Part shown: positions 51,342-62,249 of the stretch, in pieces
How the letters are laid out: every line of letters begins with the position of its first letter
Position numbering within the stretch: the first letter of the stretch is position 1
Source of the DNA: Hirudinaria manillensis
Taxonomy: Eukaryota; Annelida; Clitellata; Hirudinida; Hirudinidae
Length of the DNA stretch: 64,000 nt
Assembly: GCA_034509925.1 (NCBI GenBank)
Contig: CM067537.1
Coordinates: 7,543,501-7,607,500, forward strand
Direction: 5' to 3'
Notes under the pieces: model-generated
What the model was told of the DNA's origin: nothing
Seen by the model: the letters and a program-made list of their open reading frames with translations, nothing else
Databases searched by the model: none
Made by a program: the position numbers and the translations under genes

Positions 51342-52086
51342 CAGGAAGGCGTACACGATAATTAGTGAAGTGTCTTGAAGATTTTAAATGCTACTTAATT
51401 TAATTATTACCAAAAATATTTTATTATTTATCAACTTTATTAATATGCAATTACGAACTCATAGGTATCATAAGCTATCGTATTGTTTTCACTAATATTT
51501 GTTTTATTTTTTTTTAAGTTAAACAAATCTAAACCAAGCATTTAAGAGATTTTCTAGCCAATTTCAACGACTCAAGCATAAAGCCGACCTCTTGTATGTT
51601 TGTATTTTTGGCAACTAGTTCTTGTTCCCTCATTAAGCGAATTTATAACGTTGTTGTGCTTTTTGTCTGCTTTTGCGGCGACTTTGTTTGGAGGCTATTA
51701 ACACTTTATTTATTCAGGTGATTGTTCGCTGCATTTTTCGCAAACATTTCGTTGTCAACTTGGTTATCTCGTGAAAGGAGCGTGTTTTACGAGGTTATAT
51801 AAGGATAGCTTGATACTGTTTAATTGTTAGCAAAATTCATTTGTGGAGCCTATGTTCCGGTTTAGTTTTTTATGTTTTGATCAAACCAAACTATTTAGAT
51901 AATCTAAAATTTGATTATTTTGTTGAAATTTAAAAACCAAACTTGTGGAAATCGTTTCTAAGGTTTTGTAGGGAACTTTGATTGTTTAAAATACGAAAAA
52001 AATTATTACGAATTGCTCTGGCCACTGGGAATTAATGAACCATTAATGAACATTTCAGTTGATGATTATTTCTATGCATTTGTGAG
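51342..52086. promoter_or_regulatory. Divergent intergenic region between ASTE1 and the hnRNP M gene
   Basis: Only 745 bases separate two start codons that face away from each other, so a shared bidirectional promoter is likely. I see no TATA box at a sensible distance. The stretch at about 51,600-51,800 is less AT-rich. The 5' UTR of the hnRNP M gene runs through the right part. Confidence 0.5.
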
Positions 52087-55000
52087 ATGTCAACATCAGT
52101 AAGCCTAGGCAACAACAACGCCACAACAGCAACTACCACCAGCAGCAGTCACAACAGTAGCAGCAATGAGAGCAATACTGACACCAATGGTAGTAACAGT
52201 GCCAGCTGCAGAGATGCAAGGATACGACTCCATGTTTCAAACATTCCTTATGACTTGAGGTGGCAAGACCTCAAAGATTTGTTCAAAGAGAAAGGTTAAT
52301 TGGTGCACCTTGTTTGCAATTTAACACCGAATTTGTGATTTGCAATTGCAGGGTCTAAATAATAATTAATGAATCGATCCTATTGGAGACAGGCACTTCT
52401 TTTTCTATGTTTTCAAATTATGTTCACATGTTTTTACGTTCTCATAGAGCATGTATTTTTACAGTGGGATCGGAGGTCTGTTACGTGGAGATCTACGAAA
52501 CCACTGACGGAAAGAGCACGGGAGCAGGGTGAGCTTGTCGATTTGTTTGAGTCTTGCGACGTTGCGGCCTCTAACCGCCAATTGATGTCGACTCCGTCCA
52601 GGGTAATAGAAGTCAAGTGTCGTGAACTCGCTGACAGGGCGATTGAAGTTCTTCACAGAAGTGACCTCAAAGGAAGGCAACTGGTTGTGAGAGAGGTTGG
52701 TTGGATTCGCTTCTTTCTGAACATGTCACGAATGAATGCAGAGTTTGAATGTTACCAGTAAAATGTTAATTGGTAGTTAATAAGTAGTTAGAAATGATTA
52801 ACAGAATATTTAATAAATTAATAAATCAGGTCAAGTCCATGGAGTCCTTTCCTCATTTTTAGAAGCCTCTTGTGATATTTCATTGGGTCATCTGACACAA
52901 AAACTCTTGCATTCATAATTCATGCTCATGAGACCATAACCGACCAATCCCGTTACTGCAGGAGAAAGAAAAGGACCGCCTCTTCTTCAACAAGCTTCAG
53001 AATCCATCGAGCAGCCTGGGGATGGAGGTCGGTTGCCTAGGCAACGGCCTGGGGAGCCCGATGGGTCCCGGCGCCATCCTGCCGAGCACCATGCAGGTCC
53101 TGTGCATGCTGGGTGTCGACGTGGACAACATCAGCAATCAAATATTCATTGCTAACGTGAGTCATAAATATTCATCTGAAAGGTCCGAATCGCATTTTGG
53201 CGTCGATATTAAAGACGTTGACGTTTACATCGAACAATGGTAGCAAGTCATCTTTACGAAATCTTAATTTCTTTCGCCTCTAATGAAGGTCCACTTCAAC
53301 ATCTGGACTTATATTCATAACAGTCAAAAAGGGTAATATTCGTCCGTCATCTTTTGTCCAACTCTCCTATGATTTATGAACATATATATATAAATGCACT
53401 CTTTAACCCCTGTCAGTTGGATTACAACATTACGGTGAAGAAGTTGAAAGAAGTCTTCATGATGGCCGGCAACATCTCCCACACGGAGTTGAAACTCGAT
53501 AAGGACGGCTCCAGCAGGGGCATGGCCACCGTCCGCTATGAAAGTGCCATAGAGGCGATCCAAGCCATAGGTAACGAAGTTTCCGTGACATCTTTGGCTC
53601 CACCTATCGATAAAAAATAGTATTTTGTTTTGTCCTGCTGTTCCATTAACTTTTTTATTCTATGATTTTTAATTGCCATTGAGCTGGGGCCAGACCAGCT
53701 GGTTATGAAGTCTTACTTGGTTGACCATAACCTTGACCATTCTGGTATCATTTCTTTCTTTGTCCAAGAATTTTTGGCAGATGATATCAAGGCTTCAGAT
53801 TATGGCTTCCCATATTGGAATTGTGCTATTGCATCACACGAAGCTAACTTTGTGGATCGATACGACCAAATTTTATTTATAAAATTTTATCATATTATGT
53901 GTAGAATTTAATCTGAAATCTCTAGCTTAATTTATTTGAGTTTTAAAATCAATTAAACCATTATGACGTTATTTGTATTCCCTCCATTTGCAATCGCATT
54001 GCAGTCACATATTTAAGCTCTAATGAGTTTCCTTCCCACGTGGAAATTGCTTATTCCCTCAGCCATGTTCAACGGTCAGTACCTGTACGACAGGCAGATG
54101 AACGTACGCATGGACAAGATGGCCGAATCCACACCTCAGTTCATTCCAGCCGTTTTACCTGCGGGCCTTAAGGGCGTCGGGGTGGGCCTCGGGCCGGGCG
54201 GACACCCCCTCTTCAACATCGGGCAGCTTACAAGTGAGATGATTTGATGAGGAAAAAATTTTTTTAAAAATCTTTTTAGGATATATTTATATTTATATAT
54301 CTATTTACTAATGTAAGGCCAGTTATAAAAATTACACCTGGATATTATATTTTCTATAAAAAATGTGAAAAATAAATTATTTATTTATTTATTTATTGTT
54401 TGTTCTTCTGCAGACATCATGATTGTAAACAACCTACTCAGCCTTAATTATGCAAAGTTCTTCAGTGAGTTTCTTACTCTGACTTTGAAAGGAATGGTGG
54501 ATGGGTGAGGTGGTGATTGTGTTTGTCATGAGAATTGCAGGTTTTTAAGGCTTTAGAGAAGAAGTTATGTTTAAAATGCAACAGTTAAAACAAAAAAGGA
54601 ACGATCAGTTTGGTTTTGTGAAGTTCCACGTTAATTACCATAGGCATCATAGGACGACTCCATGCTTTTTCTTACAGGTGGCCTCTTTGGCAACGTTGCC
54701 AGTCCCAACAACAGTGCCAGCCTCGTAGGCAGCAACAGCAGCAACAACAACTCGGCCGGCAGCAGGGCCGCCGGGGCTCGGAATTTCCACCCCTTCAATC
54801 CCGGTGCCTTCTTCGGTGGCCTCAATGCGAACAACGGCCTGAGCCTCCTGAACGAGCTCAGGACCTACGTGCCCTTCGGCATGGGACCCAGAGTGCCCGG
54901 CGTGTACAACCCGAACGTCAACTACCAGCCCTACCCTCCGCCAGGCAACTACCACCCGAACGGCGGAATGGCCAACGGGGTCAACAACGGCGCCCCGAAC

Positions 55001-55958
55001 CACCACGGCCCTCCTTTCCAGGGGACCAGGCAGGCGCCGCAGGAGAGCAACGTCGTACTAGTTAAAAACGTTAGCCTCAGTCCGTTCGGAAATTTGTCGT
55101 CTCGTTTTCATTTGCGATGACTTTTGAGCGTGACGGTCATTTTACAATTTCAGCTCCCATTTGGAATGACATGGCAGAATCTTAAAGACAAGTTTAAGGA
55201 AGCAGGTGGACAAAATATTTTTATTTTTTTAAGAGGTTTTCAAACAAAGCACCCACAGCACTTCTAGAGCCAAACTACACGAACTTGACGCACCACGGGC
55301 TTTTCAGAGACGACGACTCATCATAATCACAGCCATTATTGATCATTTCAGGCGACATCCAGTTCGCAGAGATCAAAACCGAGAACGGGAAATCCCGGGG
55401 CATCGGCACGGTCAGGTTCTCGACCGTCGAAGATGCGAGGAGAGCCATCAGTGAGTTCCGAGTGGCTTACTTTGGGTCAAAACTTTGGGGCTCCAGCAAT
55501 GCTTTTAAAGCAAAATGGAGCCATTACCATATATATATGTATATATATACATAGTCTAGGTCCATGACATATATAGTCGTTATTCATAGTTAATTTAGTA
55601 TGCTTATTTTACTTTAGGTTACCATAATTAACAGTTTACTTCGTCATAATTTCCATCCAATATTATGTTCTAGCTAAGTAATTAATAGGTGGCCATTTAT
55701 AAATAGACTGGTTGTTGTTGACCCGACCATTTTTAATTCGAGTTGTTAAACCTTGCAAACAAAACAACTGGTCGCCAGTGACAGATTGCATCCTAACATC
55801 ATTTTATAAATCATATTTAATAGTATAATTAATTAATTAATCAATTGCAATGCTAAAAAATATGCTGAGCCGTCCTTTTAAACCTTTTTTGCTTTGCAGC
55901 GCTTTTTTCCGGGGCAAAGATGGACGGAAGAACGATTGAAGTTAAGTTTGAAGTTTGA
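52087..55958 (+). CDS. HNRNPM: hnRNP M / MYEF2-like protein with three RRM domains
   Basis: RNA-binding protein; relatives act in pre-mRNA splicing (hnRNP M) or transcriptional repression (MYEF2). Exons: 52087-52294, 52465-52528, 52602-52695, 52962-53156, 53417-53570, 54063-54233, 54414-54464, 54678-55069, 55154-55205, 55352-55450, 55900-55958; 1539 nt, 512 residues. An Asn/Ser/Thr-rich N-terminus (1-45) is followed by RRM1 (46-122: RLHVSNIPYDLRW, GKSTGAG), a linker, RRM2 (about 183-265: IFIANLDYNI, GSSRGMATVRYE), a Gly/Asn/Pro-rich linker encoded mainly by exon 8, and RRM3 (about 436-512: VLVKNLPFGMTW, GKSRGIGTVRF, ending MDGRTIEVKFEV). This order, and the sequences around each RNP motif, match the hnRNP M/MYEF2 family rather than other RRM proteins. 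Exon 7 (51 nt, phase 1-1) looks like a cassette exon. Exons 4, 6 and 8 are much more GC-rich than the introns. The choice between the two family names is open, since invertebrates usually have one gene. Confidence 0.92.
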
Positions 55959-56173
55959 GTCGATTCATCATCTTCTTCTTCCTCCTCCTCTTCGTCATCT
56001 TCATCATCATTTTTTTTTAAAGTGAAAGCTTCCTCTTCTCATTGTTTTGTTGAAGATGACAACAACTTTTTGTACCTTTGCCCAACTTCCTTTTTGATAA
56101 ATCTACAAGAACAACAATCTTATCAAAGCTATTTTGGTTTTCGTTCTTTGTATCATTAACTGTCGTCATCATC

Positions 56174-56174
<1 letters not shown>

Positions 56175-56229
<55 letters not shown>
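56175..56229. repeat. (TTA)n microsatellite
   Basis: About 18 near-perfect TTA units; the flanks are unremarkable. Confidence 0.95.
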
Positions 56230-58872
56230 CATCATAATTATTTTAGTCGTTGTTACTGTTATCTGGTTATTATTAATAATACTAAATGGTTCCGTCTCTT
56301 TGAAGTCACCAAAGAGGCATAGATGTTTCGTTGTTGTTCTTTTCGATTGAGGCTCTCTTTTGTTGTCTCTTGTTGTAGGCAGTCCCCATCGATTTTCAGA
56401 ATTTGGCCTAATTAGAAGAGGTTTATTTGACAACCCATTGGTCCATTCTTTACCCTAGTTTGATTCGTTATGATTGGTCGATTTAGCGCCGGTCTCTTCC
56501 GTTGCTTTTGCACCTGTTTTGCTTCGTTGACGTCGGCGGATGACACTAGTTTGCGGTCGTGCGATTGCGCGAGGACTGAATCTTGTCGAGGGGAGCTGCT
56601 TTTCTTTGTATCTGGCCAGTTGGAGCGATGATGCTGTTGCTGTTGTGCTTTTTGGGATGTGGAGTTGCAGGCATTTAGTCGATGCAAATCAAGGCCTGAC
56701 GACATCCGAGCTAAGAGTATCCGAGCGACTATCCGTCGCGCGCTCGAAGAAGTCCCGGATCTCCTCCCTCGCACCGGGAATGCGGAAATGATACAATGCC
56801 GAAGCGAGGGTCGGATCCGGAATGCCTCCCTACGGAAAGTATTTTTCCTTCCCCTCGTTGCTTCGTTTTTCCAAAAATGTCTGACACGTGTTTGTACATT
56901 TTGCATGATTTCCCAAGATTTACTGCAAACGAATCCAGATTCCAGACTCCAGGAGTCGCTCGGTTTGTAATCGATAAGTTATTATTATTAAGTTAATTAT
57001 TATTAACTAATTAAAGGCGGTGGTTTTCCCGATTGCCAGTGGCGATGGCAAGATAGTTTGATACGTTGTTTGTTCTTTGAAGGAGAAAAAACTTGCATTG
57101 GTCCGGTGTAAAGCGATTTTGCGAGCGTCTTGCTTTGAAGTTTTACTTTCGGTTTTGACGTCGGAATTCGTCGGTTTCGGTTTCCGTTTCAACTTTTCGG
57201 CAGTCCATGCCTTTCCCGGGTGAGCTCGTCTGGAGAGCAGACGGATTTAGTTGTTTTCGTTTGTAAATTTGATTTTGGATTGTCTATCGTACCTGATGAT
57301 GATGATGATGAAAGTTTTCTTTGGACATTCTTTCGTCATTCTGGAAATGTTGGCTTCGGTTTTGTTTACCCTCTGAAAGTAAAATTGACCCTTCGGCATC
57401 CATTTTGTAGGCTTCGGGTTTTTCCCGAATGTTATTTTTAGTTATTAGGTTCCCCCAATCCCTGGTATTCTTTGTATCAATTTCCTTGCAGTCTAGTATT
57501 ATTATCTAATAATTCCTCAGAAACACTTGCATTGCTTTGAGCTTAATCGGGTCGCAATGTCGGATCTAGGTCGGGTCGGTGGGCGGAGAGATTTTGTTTG
57601 TTGGTCGCTAATTAGATGCCTGACGGCGGCATTGGTTGACGGTTTGTTGTCATTCGTGGTGGTGTGATAGCACTGGCTATTATTGCTTTGCTCCCGGGGA
57701 ATGGGAGACATTTCTGATATCATCCTAACGATTGATAATAGGCTGATATCATCTTAACGATTGATAATAGGCCTTGCAGGAGACCTTAATTGCCTCTTTG
57801 CACTTGCTCTTGAATACGCAAAATTTGCAGATCCGTCGTCGACTTGTTATTAATTAATTAATTAATTATTAATCTAGATTCATTTTTAATCATCGTCCTC
57901 AGATGTTAAAATTCATTTTTTTCTTCTTTTTTTTTCCAACCGGCCATTTCTGGAGAATTTTAGTTTTTCCGGTCGCCAAACGACGTGGCGAGCCGCCTCT
58001 CTTCAATGAAACGATCTAACATCTGGACTCGTGCTTCATTCAGTTATTTAAATTGATACATTATTAATTAATTAGTCACGTGATCGTTGGCGTGTCGCCA
58101 TTGACGACGGTTTGTCGGCTTCTCGATTGTGCAGCTGGGCTTGTAAATCTATTTCCAAACGTGGGGGTCTTTGTAAATTTATTTTTTTTTCTGAAGAATT
58201 CGTTTGAAATGACCTCTGCTCGGGAAAGATGCCAATGGTCCCTGTTGTCTTTGACGTCATCACGAGAAGCACTCCTGATTGGCCGGGCGTCTGCCGGGCC
58301 ATAGCAACTCGATTTGCTTTTAACGAGGCGACAAACCTTTATGAAGATTGTTTTCTGTTCTCAGCCGTGCCCGGGGGAACGATGTGCGGCCTTGTTGCTG
58401 ATTGGATGGAATGGGAGGTCATTGAGTGGAAGCTGCGGCCGTTGGCTGGCTCGCTAAGTTTGTCGGGTTAAATTAGTGCGCTGGAGCGGGGTAACATGAG
58501 GTCTTAACCGATCGATACAGTTAAGTAACAATAAGGTTAAAGTTCAGGGTTATTTTAAAATATTTCTATGAGCTTATTGAGTGATCCATCTGATCGTATA
58601 AGGTGATACTCTGCTAGTTGTCTGGTCACATCGTGTTTGATTATTTTCAGAAATCATTCGAAGAAATGTAAAAATTATAAAAAAAAATAATTTATAAAAA
58701 CTGCCCTGAGGAGATTTATAAGGTTAATTGCTGACCAACCCAATCAATCTATTATCTAGCCACCCGCCTATGTCAATCAAATACCAACCAACCACCTACC
58801 TGCCCAACCATCCAACCGTGTCATTCACCGCAACATTCACTCGACCGCATCACCTGTCCCTCCAGCGTCCGC

Positions 58873-58961
58873 GTCACGTGATGCGAATATGACGCTAAGC
58901 AAGTAAATTATGGCCGTCACTGCCGGTCTAGCGCCACGGATCGGCGCTAAGACTATAAAAG
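58873..58961 (+). promoter_or_regulatory. Candidate core promoter: E-box, inverted repeat, TATA box
   Basis: The order is GTCACGTGAT at 58,873-58,882, an inverted repeat with 7-base arms (TAGCGCC at 58,929-58,935 and GGCGCTA at 58,943-58,949), then TATAAAAG at 58,954-58,961 followed by another GCGCC. The spacing fits a plus-strand start near 58,985-58,995. The nearest candidate coding exon is at 59,538. Sequence pattern only; no transcript evidence. Confidence 0.4.
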
Positions 58962-59537
58962 CGCCGAAGATGAAAATGGGACAAAGATTGTACTAGATTG
59001 AAGCAATGAATATGCATATTTAGGATGTCGTCGCATTAATTAACATTGTCAGCTAATAATATGATCTGATTGGTTGTTAGTAGTCAAAGAATGGCTTAAT
59101 AAATTATGCTAATTTAATAAATATTAAGTTGGTTAGAAATCGTTGAGCACATGAAGAAGTCTTTGTCTTCGACTTTGAGTGTACCTGAGTGTACTTTGAG
59201 CGTACTATATAATTGAAACTATAATATTATATATTAATATAATAATTTGTGACGAGAATATTCGTCTCTCTTGGATAAGTAAATGAACAATCGAATGAAT
59301 CTAATGAGATCATAAAAGATCATTAATAATTTACAAGCAATTTCTCCGATAATCATTCCAAAATGTGTAAATGCATAAAGTGAAATAAAAACAAAACCCT
59401 AAATTGTCCATTTAAAAAAGAAAAAAATTGCAATTTGTTAACGAATAAAATAATTTTTAAACTTTTAAATCAGATTTAATTCTTAAATGTCGAGTTTTTA
59501 ATAAATTGAAAAGAAAAGATTTTTAGAAAGAGAAATC

Positions 59538-62217
59538 ATGTGGCGCTACATCAAAGTTTTGGCTTGGACGATATGTTGCACAGGTCTGTTGTTGTTGTTG
59601 TTGTTGTTAATGGCTTTCTTAATATCGTTGTTCTTCTTGTTGGAGTTGTAAAATTATTTTCATATTCTTATCAAAATCTTAAAAGAATTATTGATGATAG
59701 ATTATCAAACATAAATCTTTATATATTCTAATAGCCGTGGCAAGTGATAAATACTTTAACATCATCATCATCATCATCATTCTACTATCGTTCTCATCAT
59801 CATTATCATCATCGCCAGTGTCCACCATAATTTGCACCTTCGTTATGGTCAGGCAGTCATTTTGAGGGCTAATTATTACCCTCGTTCCCCTTTATGGACG
59901 GTTGAGCACGTGACGTGTTTAAATACTTGAGGAAAGAGAGGAGGAGGTGATGAGTCATAATTCATGATGATGAATCACATAAGTCCCCAAGGTTACTCAC
60001 TCACTCACTTGCTCAGTCACCTGTGACTTCTACAATTCAGTTTCACTTGAACATAATTCGAAAAAGTTTCTTTATTCACTGGGTTACTTTGTTTCTTAAT
60101 TCAATCAATCAATCAACCAATCATTCAATCAACCAATCATTCATTCAATCAACCAATCATTCATTCAATAAATCAATGGTTCATTCATTCTTTTACAAGA
60201 TTCGCAGCTTTACCTAAATCGTCATAACCACTACTACCATCATTGTCGTCGTCGTCATCTCACCATCGCCACCACATTCGCTCCATCTCTCCAACTCACG
60301 TGGAGAACGTGATAGGAGGTAATCTATCCATGGCAGTGCTTGTTTTTCGATGGCAGTTCAAACACTTGCCTCCCTCAAGTGAGGCCCGCCATCGACTTCC
60401 GGTGTTTGTACCGGCCATAAAAAAGATAGTGAGTGTAACGAGCAGCGATGACGATGACGACGATGATGGCGATGGTGGTGATGATGATGATGATGACCTT
60501 TAGCGTAACATTGATCTTCTCCTACAAAACATTTATAAATAATTAACAAGAAAACTAAGAAAATGGCATTGTTATTGACTACGCGGATCATCATCATCAC
60601 CCTCATCGTCATTAACGTCATCATCACCATCGTCGTTTTCTTCTTCAGTGCTCTAGGAAATCAACGCTGACTCCGGACGGATGAAGATGGAAGACTTTCC
60701 ATCCTTCAATCCATAACAACTTCTTGCTTTTATCCATTCTTCCACTCATTTATTCGTTCATTCGTTCTTTCACTCATTTGGTTCGACGCCATTTTACACT
60801 TATTTTTAATTCGTATACTCATTTAGTTACATACATCGCTTATATTCGAGCATCAATTAGTCCATCATCTCACTCACTCACTCACTCACTCACTCACTCA
60901 CTCACTCACTCACTCACTCACTCACTCACTCACTCACTCACTCACTCACTCACTCACTCACTCACCCATTCATCGTTCTTTCCATTCATTCGTTCACAGC
61001 GTGTTCTCTGGTGGCCTGAACACATCTTCCTGTGTTCTTCAGGAGTCCGAGATGGAATGTCTCTGCAAATGTTTGTCGTTTGGATCGACTGATAAGATAG
61101 ATGGAAGTCCGGGTGGGTTGGTAGATGGACGGACGGAGGGATGGATGGGTGGGTGATTAGAAAGTCTTCTGTTTATTTTCCCAAGGTTCGATATTTTATC
61201 GTTAGGAGTTCAATCACAAATGTTTCATCGCAGAATCCCCGAGAAGACGGTCTGTTGACGATGGATGGATGGATTGACGGACGGAGGGGTGAATGAACGA
61301 ATGGATGGATGGAATTGAATGAAGGAGTTAACAGATGGATGTCTGTTGGAACCGGGAATGAATGGATTGATGGATTGGTGGATGGGAAAACAAATAGTTC
61401 CTGGGAGATAGCAGACCTGTTTGATGAAAGAGATCGAGAAAGGGAACAGGAAACTGGAGAGATACTGACGACTGAGGAGAGAAGAGGAGGAGGAGATGGA
61501 TGGAAGGAAGGACGGAAGAAGGAATGAAGGAAGGTGGGTGGTGGTGGTGGTGGCTCTACTACTTTGTGGATATTTGAAAGAAGTTACCTGGAGTTGATGG
61601 ATGGATGGCAATTTTCCATGCCATGCGCTTCCAGGTGATCCGTCTTCCTTCTGGAAAGCTTTGTTTGTTTAATTAATTTTCCGTGCTTTTCCATTTTTTG
61701 GGGTCACTCGTGTTTCTGGTTCGGTTCAAAGGTTAAGAAATGATTTTTTTTGTGTACCTTGGCGTTCAATTATATTTCCTAAATCCCATCCGAGTGTCAT
61801 TCACGAGCGTATCATTCATTCATTCATTTCTTCATTCATCCATGCATTCATCCATCCATTCATTCATCCATTCGTTCATCCGTCCGTCCGTTCGTTCATT
61901 CATTCCTCTCCGTCATCAATTCCAAGTCATCGCTAGACCTAATTCACGCTTGAACAATTCACCTGCATTCGGAATAATCGTCCGTGAATCAGTCTGTCGG
62001 CTAATCACGTGACTGTAAGCGCCGGTGGCAGTCAACGACGAGGATAGGAATTCCCCGGGAGACTTCAGGGAGCCTCGCAAACACCTTCGGCTAGTTGTGA
62101 ATCGAACCTCAGCCACTCAGTCATCAACGCTGATGGACGATCAGCCGATGGTCTCCACGTACCACGGCACAGATTTGCCACGTTCGCGCTCCACCGGCTG
62201 CTTGGAGATGCCAATGC

Positions 62218-62249
<32 letters not shown>

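Larger units (their letters stand above)
55959..59537. other. Gene-poor region after hnRNP M
   Basis: About 3.6 kb with no supported coding exon. It holds a CTT/CAT-rich run at about 55,965-56,010 (probably 3' UTR of the hnRNP M gene), a (TTA)n run at 56,175-56,229, and a block at about 56,450-58,480 clearly less AT-rich than the rest of the intergenic DNA. The longest open frame there (minus strand, 56,412-56,906) has no domain and no splice context. Motifs seen: CACGTG at 56,885, 58,077 and 58,875, and a consensus CRE (TGACGTCA) at 58,252-58,259. It could be a regulatory region of the last gene. Confidence 0.45.

Noticed and set aside
49299..51356. ASTE1 start at 51,356
   Set aside because: That codon is GTG. 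The ATG at 51,341 gives the MGIPGL N-terminus conserved in the family.
54647..55006. 119-codon Val/Gly/Ala-rich minus frame
   Set aside because: Antisense shadow of GC-rich exon 8 of the hnRNP M gene.
56412..56906. 164-codon minus frame
   Set aside because: No recognisable domain, Arg/Ser/Gln-rich low-complexity makeup and no splice or transcript context. It probably reflects the locally lower AT content.
60870..60965. Possible CRISPR-like regular repeat
   Set aside because: A pure 4-base microsatellite without spacers, in animal DNA.
60724..61092. 122-codon plus frame
   Set aside because: Driven by the (TCAC)n repeat, which reads as Ser-Leu-Thr-His in period four.
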